A stretch of DNA of 64,000 nucleotides, taken from assembly GCF_000176515.1 (NCBI RefSeq), contig NZ_ADAQ01000009.1:239560-303559 (forward strand). Reading direction: 5' to 3'. Of this stretch, positions 1 to 10,909 are shown in pieces. Positions within the stretch are counted from its first letter, which is position 1; the number at the start of each line of letters is the position of its first letter. Both the position numbers and the translations under genes were made by a program. Origin of the DNA: Grimontia hollisae CIP 101886. Its GTDB lineage: Bacteria > Pseudomonadota > Gammaproteobacteria > Enterobacterales > Vibrionaceae. The notes below the pieces were generated by a model. The model was not told the origin of the DNA. It did no database searches and saw nothing but the letters and a program-made list of their open reading frames with translations.

Positions 1-1981
1 TGCCGTCGACCTGCACATGGGTCAGCGCGGCACCGACAGAGTCCACCAGCGGCGTGGCCAGCATGTATTCACGCAGATCCTCACCGCTGGACGCAATATT
101 GGCATCAATCAACAGCACGCTGTTATCGTCACTGAAAGACGGAATTTTTCCTTTCAAGCCGTACCCACGCGCGCCCATCAACCCAACATTGGAGGCATCG
201 AGGTACAGCGCATCATTTTGGAACAGCAGATCTAAATCCAGCTCAGTCAACGTCGGCCACTGGGTGTCAAAACTGAACTGGGCGTTTTTCAGAGGTACAT
301 AGGCCTGAAAAATTCCCTGATGTTCAGGGTATGGAAAGGTAGCGAAATCGCCATACCACACCAGCTTGGCGTGATCAGCCTGACCACCTCGGATTGCCGC
401 TGAGAGGTAGTCTGTCAACGTTTCACCAAGGGCTAGGGTGGGCAGATATCGCCAGGTTTCACCGGCGTTGTTCAGGCTGGCTTCGGCATAAAAGGCGAGC
501 CAGGAACTGCTGTCATCAAACGGAATATCAAGACGGAACTCTCCCAACACGTCCAGATGCGGAGAGCGCACTGCCACCCGATCCGACCAGATGGTCACAC
601 GCTGATCATCCAGCGTCCAGAAGCCGACAACCTCGCCTTGCTCGATATTAAGTGGCGCCTGAAAAAAATCACCATACGGCAGGGTGTCATCGGTCATCGA
701 CAACACGACCTTGCCGTTGCGGCCTTCGCCCGCCAGCGTCATATCGAGTTTATGTACTTCCGGCAAATACCCCCAATGCCCGAAACAGATATCATTGAGC
801 GCTGCTGAATAGCGCACAGCTTCCCCGTCAGTTTTGGCGACACGGATATCCTGCGCCTTCCCGTCGGGAGAAAGGGCCTGCAGTGCATTTTCCACCCCGT
901 CAGGCAACGACACCAGTTCACGCAGGGGCAACAGTAACCCCACATCAAGCTGCCTGACATTGAGCTGCCATTGCCTGTCACCAATCTCGGCACGCAGGTT
1001 TGGCTCAGGCCACAGCCTGCCACCGGTTTTAATCGCAAAGTTATCGGTCGCCACATGCCAGCCTGATGCGGAGTGCTCAAGCAAGATTTGACCGCGCTCC
1101 ACCTTTACGGATTGGGTATTACTTTGTTGTTCCTGAAGCGTGGGAGTGTTCGGGGACCAAGCCACGTCACTGCCGCTGAGACTGACCAGCGCTGAACGCG
1201 GGTGGCCATTTTCCACTGTCAGCCAGGCTTCCCCCCCAACTGTGGCTTTGACCAGGGAGACATCCGGGTTGATGAAGGTCCCAATCCATCTTTTTAGCGA
1301 GACATCATCGGCTTTGAGGTAAAAATCGCCATCTAGAGAACTTAATCCACTGTCTTCTGTGAAAACGCCTTGCACTTCTACCTTGTTCAGCGACGTGCCC
1401 TGCACACTGACCACCCCCTGAACATGGTGGGTTCTTTCCCGGTTATCCCACAAAAGAGAGGCGATATTGATGGTTTGGCGCTCTTCAGAAGGCGAGAGTA
1501 AAGTGACCTTGGCATCTTTGATGGTGAACTGGCCAAGCTCCACCAAAAACAGACGTTCCAGCTGGGCCCTCAGGCTTTCACTGCCCGAATTATCACGCTC
1601 GGAAAGCTGGGTCAGGTCAACATTCAGGCCGTTGATAGACACATTGGAAAACGTCGGTTCACGGCGTTGCAAGCTGGCCCAGAGGTCAAATTGCATATCG
1701 ATGCGTTGCGCCGTCAGGATTTCAAGCTGCGAGGCGTCGGTGGAAAGCGTCAGATCATGCAAAGATAAAGAGGGCACCAGATAACGCCAGTGCCCCTTGA
1801 ACGCGGAAAAATCGATGGTGAAACCACTGGCCTCTGATACCCATCGCTGTATTGGCGCTTTTGCCGTGTCCAGATTGGGCAAGACTACACGCATAGCCGC
1901 AGTAAACACCGCGGCACTCACCAGTACCGCGACAACCAGCCATTTCACCGTTATTGCTACACGTCGAGCCAACCCAGCCAT
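1..1981 (-). CDS. yhdP: YhdP family AsmA-like envelope protein (5' part; runs off the window)
   Basis: This is the N-terminal 660 codons of a gene that continues past the left edge. The protein starts MAGLARRVAITVKWLVVAV, a basic N-terminus leading into one membrane-spanning segment at about residues 11-30. A periplasmic part follows (FTIDFSAFKGHWRYLVPSL) that resembles the start of the DUF3971/AsmA-like region. Full-length family members are about 1,250-1,300 residues. YhdP, TamB and YdbH are known as partly redundant carriers of phospholipid between inner and outer membrane. The ATG lies 17 bases after the rng stop codon, and the order mreBCD-maf-rng-yhdP is the usual one in gammaproteobacteria, which supports the call. 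Confidence 0.88.
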   Translation of the reverse strand, partial: MAGLARRVAITVKWLVVAVLVSAAVFTAAMRVVLPNLDTAKAPIQRWVSEASGFTIDFSAFKGHWRYLVPSLSLHDLTLSTDASQLEILTAQRIDMQFDLWASLQRREPTFSNVSINGLNVDLTQLSERDNSGSESLRAQLERLFLVELGQFTIKDAKVTLLSPSEERQTINIASLLWDNRERTHHVQGVVSVQGTSLNKVEVQGVFTEDSGLSSLDGDFYLKADDVSLKRWIGTFINPDVSLVKATVGGEAWLTVENGHPRSALVSLSGSDVAWSPNTPTLQEQQSNTQSVKVERGQILLEHSASGWHVATDNFAIKTGGRLWPEPNLRAEIGDRQWQLNVRQLDVGLLLPLRELVSLPDGVENALQALSPDGKAQDIRVAKTDGEAVRYSAALNDICFGHWGYLPEVHKLDMTLAGEGRNGKVVLSMTDDTLPYGDFFQAPLNIEQGEVVGFWTLDDQRVTIWSDRVAVRSPHLDVLGEFRLDIPFDDSSSWLAFYAEASLNNAGETWRYLPTLALGETLTDYLSAAIRGGQADHAKLVWYGDFATFPYPEHQGIFQAYVPLKNAQFSFDTQWPTLTELDLDLLFQNDALYLDASNVGLMGARGYGLKGKIPSFSDDNSVLLIDANIASSGEDLREYMLATPLVDSVGAALTHVQVDG

Positions 1982-1998
1982 TAAACGCACTGTCTCAC

Positions 1999-3468
1999 TT
2001 ACATCATCACCACATCAAACTGCTCTTGGGTATACAGCGGTTCTATATGCACTTTCACTTGTTTGCCAATAAAGACTTCCAACTCAGCCACCGCGTGTGA
2101 CTCATCACCTTCCAGCGCTTCTCCCACAGACGGTGATGCATAGACCACGAACTTGTCCGCATCATACGCCCGGTTAACACGGGTAATTTCACGCAGCACT
2201 TCGTAGCATACGGTCTCCACGGTTTTGACCGAGCCACGGCCTTCACAAGTTGGACACTCACCACACAGCACATGTTCAATACTTTCGCGGGTACGTTTGC
2301 GGGTCATCTCCACCAGACCAAGCTGGGTAAAACCATTGATGTTGGTTTTGACACGGTCTTTCGACAGCGCAAGCTCAAGAGATTGCAATACACGCTGACG
2401 GTGCTCTTCCGAGATCATGTCGATAAAGTCGATGATGATAATGCCGCCCAGGTTACGAAGGCGCAGTTGGCGGGCGATCGCGCGGGTCGCCTCAATGTTG
2501 GTGTTGAAAATGGTCTCTTCAAGATTACGGCGGCCAACAAACGCACCGGTGTTGATATCCACCGTGGTCATGGCCTCAGTCTGGTCAATGATCAGGTAAC
2601 CACCGGATTTAAGCTCCACCTTGCGGTCAAGTGAACGCTGAATTTCATTTTCGGTGTCATACATATCGAAAATGGGTTGCTCACCGGTATACAGCTCAAT
2701 TTTGTCAGAAAGCTCAGGGACAAACTCGTCAGTAAATTCCCGCAACGCTTCCACCGCTGAACGGGAATCAACACGGATAATATCCAGCTCAGTACCGACA
2801 AAATCTCGCAGAATACGCTGTGCGAGTCCCAACTCACCGTAAAGCATCGATTTGGAAGGACGTTTGGCACGACGCTCCAGTACTTTATTCCACAGACGCT
2901 TCAGAAACGCTGCATCTTGGGCCATCTCCTGCTCAGATGCGCCCTCGGCAGCAGTACGAATAATAAAACCACCCAGGTCATCACAGTACTCAGAGACAAT
3001 GCGTTTGAGGCGCTCACGCTCTGCCTCACTCTCAATGCGCTGAGACACCCCCACATGGGACGCACCCGGCATGAAAACCAGGTAGCGTGACGGTAAGGTA
3101 ATGTCAGTGGTCAGGCGCGCACCTTTGGTACCCAGCGGGTCTTTCACCACCTGCACCACGATATCCTGCCCCTGGCGAACCAGTTCGGAAATATCACGCA
3201 CCTGGAACTGCTGCTTTTCGTTTTCTGCGACACATTCGGTGTGGGGAACGATATCAGAAGCATGCAAGAACGCGGCTTTATCCAAACCAATATCGACAAA
3301 CGCCGCCTGCATACCCGGCAATACACGGCTCACTTTGCCTTTGTATATGTTGCCGACAATGCCGCGTTTGGCTTCGCGCTCAATGTGGATCTCTTGCAGG
3401 TAGCCCGCCTCTATCATGGCGACGCGGGTTTCTGACGGCGTTACGTTAATCAGTAACTCTGCGTTCAT
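1999..3468 (-). CDS. rng: Ribonuclease G
   Basis: A 489-residue endoribonuclease of the RNase E/G family, the same length as the E. coli enzyme. It matures the 5' end of 16S rRNA and cleaves some mRNAs. An S1-type RNA-binding region is visible early (AAFVDIGLDKAAFLHASDI, about residue 60). The catalytic metal-binding segments appear as TTVDINTGAF and IIIIDFIDM. A zinc-link CGECPTC motif lies near residue 403. The C-terminal scaffold domain of RNase E is absent, which separates RNase G from RNase E. It overlaps the end of maf by 4 bases, so it is translated from the same mRNA. Confidence 0.96.
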   Translation of the reverse strand: MNAELLINVTPSETRVAMIEAGYLQEIHIEREAKRGIVGNIYKGKVSRVLPGMQAAFVDIGLDKAAFLHASDIVPHTECVAENEKQQFQVRDISELVRQGQDIVVQVVKDPLGTKGARLTTDITLPSRYLVFMPGASHVGVSQRIESEAERERLKRIVSEYCDDLGGFIIRTAAEGASEQEMAQDAAFLKRLWNKVLERRAKRPSKSMLYGELGLAQRILRDFVGTELDIIRVDSRSAVEALREFTDEFVPELSDKIELYTGEQPIFDMYDTENEIQRSLDRKVELKSGGYLIIDQTEAMTTVDINTGAFVGRRNLEETIFNTNIEATRAIARQLRLRNLGGIIIIDFIDMISEEHRQRVLQSLELALSKDRVKTNINGFTQLGLVEMTRKRTRESIEHVLCGECPTCEGRGSVKTVETVCYEVLREITRVNRAYDADKFVVYASPSVGEALEGDESHAVAELEVFIGKQVKVHIEPLYTQEQFDVVMM

Positions 3469-4052
3469 AAGGTTTTACCACGTAATTGTTGGAATTCTTT
3501 CAACAGCGTGTCGGTTTCATAAAGCGGCAACCCGACCACGGCATGGTAACTGCCGTCAATGCGTGTCACGAACCGGCCTCCCAGCCCTTGGATGGCATAA
3601 CTTCCCGCCTTGTCACAAGGCTCACCGCTTTGCCAGTAGGCGTCAATGTCATCATCACTGAGAGGCTTGAACCAGACATGGGTTGTGACCAGCGTGGTCA
3701 GCGAACGGTGCCGGTCGGCAAGTGTCACTGCAGTCATCACCTGATGCTGGCGGTTGGAAAGCTGACGCAACATATGTCGTGACGCCGCCAGATCCGACGG
3801 TTTTTCCATTACATGACCGTCACACACCACAATAGTATCAGAGCCCAGTACAGGTAAATCGAGCGGGGCGACATTCACACCGGCCTTGGCTTTATCCAGG
3901 GATAAACGGCGAACATAGTCCGCCGCTTGTTCATGGGGCTGGCGCCGCTCTTCCACGTCAACACGTAAAATCTCAAACGGGACAGAAAGCTGTTCCAGCA
4001 GCGCCTTTCTTCGGGGTGAGGCAGACGCGAGGTAAAGTTGAAGATCTGCCAT
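3465..4052 (-). CDS. maf: Maf-family nucleoside triphosphate pyrophosphatase (dTTP/UTP type)
   Basis: A 195-residue Maf/YhdE homologue. The N-terminal LASASPRRKALLEQL carries the SxSPRR signature that lines the nucleotide pocket, and SDTIVV (about residue 70) holds conserved acidic residues. Maf proteins hydrolyse non-canonical or pyrimidine nucleoside triphosphates to monophosphates and have been tied to septum control. Its place between mreD and rng matches E. coli yhdE, so the dTTP/UTP subgroup is more likely than the m7GTP subgroup (YceF). It overlaps rng by 4 bases and follows mreD by 12 bases. Confidence 0.93.
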   Translation of the reverse strand: MADLQLYLASASPRRKALLEQLSVPFEILRVDVEERRQPHEQAADYVRRLSLDKAKAGVNVAPLDLPVLGSDTIVVCDGHVMEKPSDLAASRHMLRQLSNRQHQVMTAVTLADRHRSLTTLVTTHVWFKPLSDDDIDAYWQSGEPCDKAGSYAIQGLGGRFVTRIDGSYHAVVGLPLYETDTLLKEFQQLRGKTL

Positions 4053-4064
4053 GATTTCTCCAGG

Positions 4065-4553
4065 TTACTTAATCGAAAACTGACGGCGTATCCGTCGCAA
4101 CAACAAAAACAGCCAGGGCCATAATAAAAAGTTAAGCAGGCCCGCCCAAAGTTGCGAAGGATCGAACTGAACATTGGAGACCAGATACTCCGCCCAAAAC
4201 TCCAGCACTTTTCCTGCTAAAGTGAGCAAACACAGAAGCGCGGCCTGTTGCCAAAGTGACATGTTACGCAGCATCTGGAAATTCAGCGCAACGATATACA
4301 CCACTACCGACATCATCAACCCGCGCACGCCAAGTGTTGAGCCTAGCATCAAATCCCATAGCAAACCGACAACCAAGGCAGTCCCGACATTCACCCGGTG
4401 TGGCAATGCCAGCACCCAGTAAAATGCCACCAGCAGCACCCAGGAAGGACGGAAAGGCGCCAGTTCACCTGGCCAGGGGGCTGCCTGTAAAATCAGGGCA
4501 ATAATAAAAGAAAGCCAGATAAGCGCACGGCCACGCAAGGTTGAATTAGCCAT
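4065..4553 (-). CDS. mreD: Rod shape-determining protein MreD
   Basis: A 162-residue, very hydrophobic inner-membrane protein with about five predicted transmembrane helices and a basic C-terminal tail (LLLRRIRRQFSIK). MreD is the membrane partner of MreC in the elongasome, which places lateral-wall peptidoglycan synthesis under MreB control. Identification rests on size, hydrophobic profile and position directly after mreC. Its ATG overlaps the mreC stop by 8 bases, consistent with translational coupling. Confidence 0.93.
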   Translation of the reverse strand: MANSTLRGRALIWLSFIIALILQAAPWPGELAPFRPSWVLLVAFYWVLALPHRVNVGTALVVGLLWDLMLGSTLGVRGLMMSVVVYIVALNFQMLRNMSLWQQAALLCLLTLAGKVLEFWAEYLVSNVQFDPSQLWAGLLNFLLWPWLFLLLRRIRRQFSIK

Positions 4554-5469
4554 TGCTTACCTCTTGTCGCTGTTCTTCTCCTGCGGCGTCAGACGGCGCA
4601 TCATCCACCGGCACTTGTTCTGCATCTTCAATCACTGCTTTCTTTTCCACATCCGTTGGCCATACCAACAGAAGATACCTCAGCCGGTCAAACTGCACTT
4701 CCGGCTTGGCGTCAACCTGGGCAAACGGGCGCTTGTTATCAAACGAGAAGGACGTCACCTTTGCCACCGGATACCCTTCCGGGAAGACACCGCCCAATCC
4801 GGATGTCACCAGCATATCGCCCGGCTCAATATCGGTGCTGCTCGGAATGTTCTCCAGCTGGATGTTGTCATTGTCGCCACGCCCTGAGGCAATGACACGA
4901 ATATCATTGCGCACCACCTGCACGGGGATCGCATGGGTCGGGTCAGTAATCAGCAGCACCCGGCTATTGTGTGCCCCGACATAGGATACCTGTCCCACAA
5001 TGCCGCGCTCGTTGATCACTGGCTGACCTTCGTAAACACCATTGGTACGCCCTTTATCAATCATCACCTGATGCTTGTAAGGATCAGAGTCCACCGCCAT
5101 CACTTCTGCGACCATCTTGCGTTCATCACGCACAAACGGCGATCCCAACAGTTCACGAAGACGCTGGTTTTCCTGCTCCATCTGCTCAAACAGCAGCTGG
5201 TCGCTTCTGAGCATCAGCACTTCTTCTTTGAGCCTGGTGTTTTCAATCAACAACTGTTGATGCGAGGTGAACTGGCGGAATGTGTCGTCCAGCAGATCAC
5301 GCGGCACATTGGAGGCATACTGCAACGGAGCCACCAATGAGTTCAGCAAATAACGGAAATTGGTGAAAGCACCCAAACGGCTATCAGCCAGCATAAGGCT
5401 GGCTGATAGTAAAAGAGCGAAGAACAGGCGTAATTGTAGTGATGGCCCACGGCCAAAAATTGGTTTCAT
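4546..5469 (-). CDS. mreC: Rod shape-determining protein MreC
   Basis: A 307-residue bitopic protein. A signal-anchor helix lies at about residues 11-30 (LQLRLFFALLLSASLML). A coiled coil at about 60-110 (LLIENTRLKEEVLMLRSDQ) follows, then the paired beta-barrel MreC domain with conserved stretches such as VIDPT-like LLITDPTHAIPV and LVTSGLGGVFPEGYPVAKV. The last 40 residues are acidic and Gln/Glu-rich and lie outside the core. MreC links MreB to PBP2 and RodA. It sits 32 bases after mreB in the mreBCD operon. Confidence 0.96.
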   Translation of the reverse strand: MKPIFGRGPSLQLRLFFALLLSASLMLADSRLGAFTNFRYLLNSLVAPLQYASNVPRDLLDDTFRQFTSHQQLLIENTRLKEEVLMLRSDQLLFEQMEQENQRLRELLGSPFVRDERKMVAEVMAVDSDPYKHQVMIDKGRTNGVYEGQPVINERGIVGQVSYVGAHNSRVLLITDPTHAIPVQVVRNDIRVIASGRGDNDNIQLENIPSSTDIEPGDMLVTSGLGGVFPEGYPVAKVTSFSFDNKRPFAQVDAKPEVQFDRLRYLLLVWPTDVEKKAVIEDAEQVPVDDAPSDAAGEEQRQEVSNG

Positions 5470-5501
5470 TCAGTTACAACCTGTTTGTTGGTGGAAGAGG
5501 A

Positions 5502-6554
<1,053 letters not shown>

Positions 6555-6592
6555 TTAATCCTGCAAGCATTAAAATTCTTCAAATTCCGCTA

Positions 6593-6621
6593 AATGTACC
6601 AACGCTGACGGGACGCGGCAA
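6593..6621 (-). promoter_or_regulatory. Possible sigma-70 promoter of mreB
   Basis: On the minus strand, TTGCCG (6621-6616) and TACATT (6598-6593) are 17 bases apart, about 50 bases before the mreB start. Both boxes are imperfect matches to TTGACA and TATAAT. This is the best pair I see in the mreB-mshQ gap. A TGATCT/AGATCA inverted repeat next to a T-run at about 6640-6661 is also present, but its T-run lies on the wrong strand to end mshQ. Confidence 0.3.
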
Positions 6622-6661
6622 GGTGATGATCTACAAACCTGAATGAGATCAGTCTTTTTTT

Positions 6662-9600
6662 TCATTCTCCTGTCAATGTGATGTTTTTTTCACCTTTATA
6701 GATCACACGATCGTTACCACGATAAAAGCCAAACGTTCCCATTGCACTAGGGTCATCATCAAACTGAGAACCCTGCCAGTTATGTTGAAGCCAAGTTTGA
6801 GGCACGATTCCCACAAGTCCCTTATCCAGCCTTTGCCAATAGCGGAACTGCTCACGGTTATAGGCACCATTTTGCTTCGGAGGTTCAACAATAAACGCCG
6901 AGCGGCCGTTTTTAACAGTTTTCTTAGTAATGATGTCACCCGCATCACTGCGTAAAAGGATCTGGGCACGGTCGATGTCTTTATCTGTGTCGCTGACCAA
7001 AACCTCTTTTTCACCGATCTGCGTTGAAATGAACGAGCCATTGTCTCTGCCGTTGGTTTCAAAACGCTGACCGTTAAAATATTCGATTGCAACCTCAAGA
7101 CGTTGCTCACTGACAAAGTCCTGGGTTTCGGCGAACCCGTTGAGTTTCATACGGCCGAAGAAGAAATCCCCGTCGGTGAATTTAGCGCCGAATTGGGTTC
7201 CATCAGGGCTTAGAACCTGTTCATTACAACCTGTTGCGCCTGCAGCTTCGCAATAGCGAAAATCGGTTTTGTCGATATCTGATGTAGCAACACCAACGGC
7301 AAACTCGACATCTTCAAACGGGCCATCCGGCACGCTTTCTTTTTTGATGGTCATCCCACCACCAAACACATACTGGCTAAATCCATTGTCGTCTGGCTGC
7401 CAGCCGGAGACAGAGCGAGCACTCGGCCGGTACCATCGGGACGTCAAATCCTGAAAACCGCCAGACCTTGCGAACGACGGATGGAGCGCCCACTCCTCAA
7501 ACGTTGCAGTACGTGGCGACAGGTGATAGTTCCTCACCCGCTGGTTATCCACTGTCATGGCATAGACAGTGTATTGCCCCTCAAACGGTTGATTGAGGTA
7601 GGTAAAGCCTTTGCCATCCTTATCGTCAGACGGCAACATACCCGGCGTCAAGGAACCGGCAACAGAAAAATGGGACGGGTAGAAGCGCCCAATCTCTCGT
7701 AAGCCGGGATTCACTGGCATATCGAAATATGGTTGTTGTTCATCCAATTGAGATTGGATCAAGAAGCTGCCCACATCGCCAACACTGATACCGTTAAATC
7801 GGTATCTGACAGCGTTGTTATCATTGGCACCATTGGTGTCATCATGCTCTCTTGGGACAACCCCTGACAACAATGCATCTTGCCAGCCACTGGGTTTAGT
7901 CACGCGCGCCGTCGTGTCCAGCGTAACCTTGACAGGCAAGGCATCCGCTCGCCAGAAGCTCGGCGTAGGCGCTCTGCCACAGAAGCTTTGATTCAGCGTG
8001 ACTGGCGCCGTATTAGCGGGGTTGCCCGGGTTATTCGGCTCAGGATCCGGAGAGTCATTCTGACGCCATATCACTGGCTTTAGCGCCACATTAAACGGCT
8101 CACCCGCCTTTTTAAATGCAGTGCCCTCGGAGATTTGCTTTGGTGTTGGCAAGGTACCACAAATGGCAAATGTGTAAGGACGCGATTCAACGACAATATC
8201 GCCTTTAGGGGTATCGGCCGAAGCAGTAGTCGCTGACTCTTGCTCAGTCAGGTTGTTTAAAGATTCAGTGGAAGGCTCGCTGGCCTTCACCTCTTCAATC
8301 GGAATTGAGAATGTACCCGCATCGGGGTAAGTGATATTAAACGCGTCCACTGCACGGCCTTTACTGAACGTTACAGATAAAACCTGCTCCCCCGTAGCCT
8401 TATCAACGACGGGAGTGACAGGTGCAGTGCCGTCAGCATAACGAGGTTGGATATAGTCTGCCGTGCCGACTTTGACTTGTTTGACACCTTCATAGTCAGG
8501 GATAGGTCGAGGGTCACAATTGCCGTAGGTTGCCTCAATGGTGACGGGCTCTGGTTTGCCTGCAACCATCTTCAGTGGCGACGGTGAAATACGGTACCCA
8601 CCTGCGGTGAAGGTGTAACTGCCTGTGTCTTCCGATTCCAGTTCACCTGTTTTCTCAGACGTAAACGAGGCCGTGACGTTAACCGTGCCAACCGCCTTGT
8701 TTTGCAGCCACAAGGTACGTTTTCCACCACGAAGAGAAAAATTGCCAGAAGGGCTGCCATTGCAGGTGCTATTGGCACTTCCCCGCCAACAGGCAACGGA
8801 CGAACTCGTTGCATTCACCGTTAGATCACCGGCAATATCTGTCTGAGTTTCGCCTTTGTCGTTTTTGACTTCGAAGGTAATGGGTATGGCAGTGCAGGTG
8901 TCACTTACCGCTGTTTTTGGCGAAAAGTCGAGCTTGTAAGACCGAAGTGCACCCGCATATTCTATCTCTGCATTTTTATTAAGGTGAATTCGTGGTGCAG
9001 TCACAGCCCCCCAGATTCGAGCGCCTGTATTTGTTTCTTCACCGCCTCCCAACTTTACAGCCCCCTCAGAGTATAAGTACATATGCATCAGAGAATTAGA
9101 CCCTAAATGTACGGGAGGTGTGTATATGTCTAGTGAATTATCATGAACATAGAAAACAACATTCTTCGGCGACCCATTACTATTGACACTCGCATTTGAG
9201 CTAACTTTTAACGTATTCACATGAATTTCAACGTCACCGTCGAAAAACAACTCTGTGTTATCACCTAAAGTTAACTCACCAAAGAAATAAACCCCTGATT
9301 TAAAATATGCCTTCCTATACTGCTGAAAATTTACTTTTTTATAATTTGGAGAGTTTTGGTCAAAGAAGAACTCCATCACTCCCCAATCATTCTCGGCAGG
9401 TAATGTAGTTTCGACCAGTTGTCCTTCGCCAGAGCCAACGACAAGAGGCTTTAACCCTGCGGTCGGAGGTCTGTCATCAGTCTTGATACAACTCACCTTC
9501 TGAGTTCCATTACTACAGTAGGAACCTAAGTCCTTCTGAAGAATTTCATCAAATCCCATTTCAACATAGCTGTTATTTGAAGTCTCGATTACACGAGATG

Positions 9601-9733
9601 CTTCTTCCATGACGATATTGGATGCAGTATTGGTGGGTGCCTGTGCTGGCCCAGGAAAATAAATACCATTGGATGAGGCCCAAAGCGTTGAACTGAAAAC
9701 GAGCAAAAAAAAGACCAGCAAAAATCTTGTCAT
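6662..9733 (-). CDS. mshQ: MshQ-like large secreted/tip protein of the MSHA pilus (DUF6701 type)
   Basis: A 1,023-residue protein with a signal peptide (MTRFLLVFFLLVFSSTLWAS). The start is placed at 9733 because this ATG overlaps the mshP stop as ATGA, follows a GAGGGG ribosome-binding site and gives a normal signal peptide; an upstream in-frame ATG at 9754 would bury it. The middle and C-terminal regions are beta-rich and resemble the DUF6701 domain typical of MshQ (for example RFYPSHFSVAGSLTPG near residue 690, an FGFYRGNDR motif near the end). MshQ is the last gene of msh operons and its exact role is unknown. Paired cysteines suggest periplasmic or extracellular folding. It is divergent in sequence compared with core pilus genes. 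Confidence 0.85.
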   Translation of the reverse strand: MTRFLLVFFLLVFSSTLWASSNGIYFPGPAQAPTNTASNIVMEEASRVIETSNNSYVEMGFDEILQKDLGSYCSNGTQKVSCIKTDDRPPTAGLKPLVVGSGEGQLVETTLPAENDWGVMEFFFDQNSPNYKKVNFQQYRKAYFKSGVYFFGELTLGDNTELFFDGDVEIHVNTLKVSSNASVNSNGSPKNVVFYVHDNSLDIYTPPVHLGSNSLMHMYLYSEGAVKLGGGEETNTGARIWGAVTAPRIHLNKNAEIEYAGALRSYKLDFSPKTAVSDTCTAIPITFEVKNDKGETQTDIAGDLTVNATSSSVACWRGSANSTCNGSPSGNFSLRGGKRTLWLQNKAVGTVNVTASFTSEKTGELESEDTGSYTFTAGGYRISPSPLKMVAGKPEPVTIEATYGNCDPRPIPDYEGVKQVKVGTADYIQPRYADGTAPVTPVVDKATGEQVLSVTFSKGRAVDAFNITYPDAGTFSIPIEEVKASEPSTESLNNLTEQESATTASADTPKGDIVVESRPYTFAICGTLPTPKQISEGTAFKKAGEPFNVALKPVIWRQNDSPDPEPNNPGNPANTAPVTLNQSFCGRAPTPSFWRADALPVKVTLDTTARVTKPSGWQDALLSGVVPREHDDTNGANDNNAVRYRFNGISVGDVGSFLIQSQLDEQQPYFDMPVNPGLREIGRFYPSHFSVAGSLTPGMLPSDDKDGKGFTYLNQPFEGQYTVYAMTVDNQRVRNYHLSPRTATFEEWALHPSFARSGGFQDLTSRWYRPSARSVSGWQPDDNGFSQYVFGGGMTIKKESVPDGPFEDVEFAVGVATSDIDKTDFRYCEAAGATGCNEQVLSPDGTQFGAKFTDGDFFFGRMKLNGFAETQDFVSEQRLEVAIEYFNGQRFETNGRDNGSFISTQIGEKEVLVSDTDKDIDRAQILLRSDAGDIITKKTVKNGRSAFIVEPPKQNGAYNREQFRYWQRLDKGLVGIVPQTWLQHNWQGSQFDDDPSAMGTFGFYRGNDRVIYKGEKNITLTGE

Positions 9734-10167
9734 TGGGAAATCCCCCTCATCCAACTCTCTTGCACACGAACAACTTCATGCGCACCGCTGCCACAGCGCC
9801 CTTGGCTTTCCACATAGTATTGGGTCAATGCACCAGTGCCCACCGTCTTGCACGTCACCGCCACTGAACAGCCTTTAAGCCCAGGCATATCAAATGAGAT
9901 CGTCGTTGCCGCATCGCACTGCGCTGCAGGATTCGGGTTTGACGTGGTCGCCAGTGGAAACAGCCTCGCCAATGCCATTTCAGTGCCGCTATTGGCGGCA
10001 AGCCAGGCACGGGCACCCAGCACTTCCCGTGCAGTGGTATCACTCTGAGAGGCATTGATTTTAAGCAATGCAGCACCGAGCGCTGCCAGCGCTGTGATGG
10101 CAAAAACAGAGATAATCAGCATACTGCCGCGCTGACGTGTTAACGGTGAAAGAACATTAGGGCGCAT
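9730..10167 (-). CDS. mshP: MSHA minor pilin-like protein MshP
   Basis: A 145-residue protein with the PilX-like N-terminus RQRGSMLIISVFAITALAAL, a hydrophobic helix at about residues 10-40, then a Cys-containing C-terminal domain. The start chosen (10167, MRPNVLSPLT) overlaps the end of mshO by 11 bases and is preceded by an AGG ribosome-binding site. The longer reading frame upstream would add 36 residues inside mshO. PilX/MshP-type proteins usually lack the classical prepilin Glu5, and here the residue after Gly-Ser-Met is not Glu either. It is likely a minor pilin involved in pilus priming. Confidence 0.88.
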   Translation of the reverse strand: MRPNVLSPLTRQRGSMLIISVFAITALAALGAALLKINASQSDTTAREVLGARAWLAANSGTEMALARLFPLATTSNPNPAAQCDAATTISFDMPGLKGCSVAVTCKTVGTGALTQYYVESQGRCGSGAHEVVRVQESWMRGISQ

Positions 10168-10909
10168 TGAGAACCTGCACTTGTTGGTCATATTCCGAGA
10201 TTTCACCCGACTGCACAAAGCGATAAAAAATACGAACGAGGTTACCGCCAGAAAGGGTTTCGCTGGCGATGGCAAAACGACTGCCGCTTGAAAGGTTGTT
10301 CGCCAACGTCACTGCTGCGGAGGAACCATCATTGACCCGCCGTGTCAGCGCTGTGCCATCAAAACAAAAGGTGACAGAGTGGCGATAGAGATAAAAACGT
10401 GAAGACGGTGAACCGACAGGCCAATCGTCTGAAGCCACTTTCGATGTGGTCAGTGTGCTACCACTTACCCCTGTGATGGCATAACTGTTACTGGCCGCTG
10501 TGGTTAAATCCTGCGACTTACTGGGCGCAAACACAATGCGATGCTTCCCGTCATTGATTTGGCTTTGCCAAGGCTTATCGATCGCAGAGATAGCCACCTC
10601 CAGTTGATTGGTGCCGTCTTCGCGGTCAGCATAAATACCGGTGTAGACAATCGGCCAGTAAGTGAGGCATTGGGCATTTGAAGTGACCGTTAAACTGTTC
10701 GGCACCGCATGACGAAGCTCCCGTGCAACACGCTCTACCGCAAAACGGGCACCTGATTGCAAGGCGTCACGGTTGCGCGATTCCACATACCCTGCCGCGC
10801 CTGATGCAATAAAACCAAATATGCCGACAGAGACGATCGCCAGAATCGTCAGGGTGACGATAAGTTCAACCAGGGTAAATCCACGCGATTTGGCCGTAAG
10901 CAATACCAT
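10157..10909 (-). CDS. mshO: MSHA minor prepilin MshO
   Basis: A 250-residue type IV prepilin-like protein. The leader MVLLTAKSRG is followed by the cleavage site G/FTLVELIVTLTILAI with the conserved Phe1 and Glu5 of mature pilins. The rest is a globular domain with cysteines (QCLTYWP, VTFCFDG). It is probably a minor pilin in the PilW/GspJ-like class that primes pilus assembly. Its ATG shares one base with the mshD stop (TGATG), so it is translationally coupled to mshD. Confidence 0.93.
   Translation of the reverse strand: MVLLTAKSRGFTLVELIVTLTILAIVSVGIFGFIASGAAGYVESRNRDALQSGARFAVERVARELRHAVPNSLTVTSNAQCLTYWPIVYTGIYADREDGTNQLEVAISAIDKPWQSQINDGKHRIVFAPSKSQDLTTAASNSYAITGVSGSTLTTSKVASDDWPVGSPSSRFYLYRHSVTFCFDGTALTRRVNDGSSAAVTLANNLSSGSRFAIASETLSGGNLVRIFYRFVQSGEISEYDQQVQVLNAP

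Noticed and set aside
6640..6661. Terminator of the msh operon after mshQ
   Set aside because: The TGATCT/AGATCA repeat has its T-run on the plus strand; on the minus strand the stem comes after an A-run, so it cannot end mshQ transcription.
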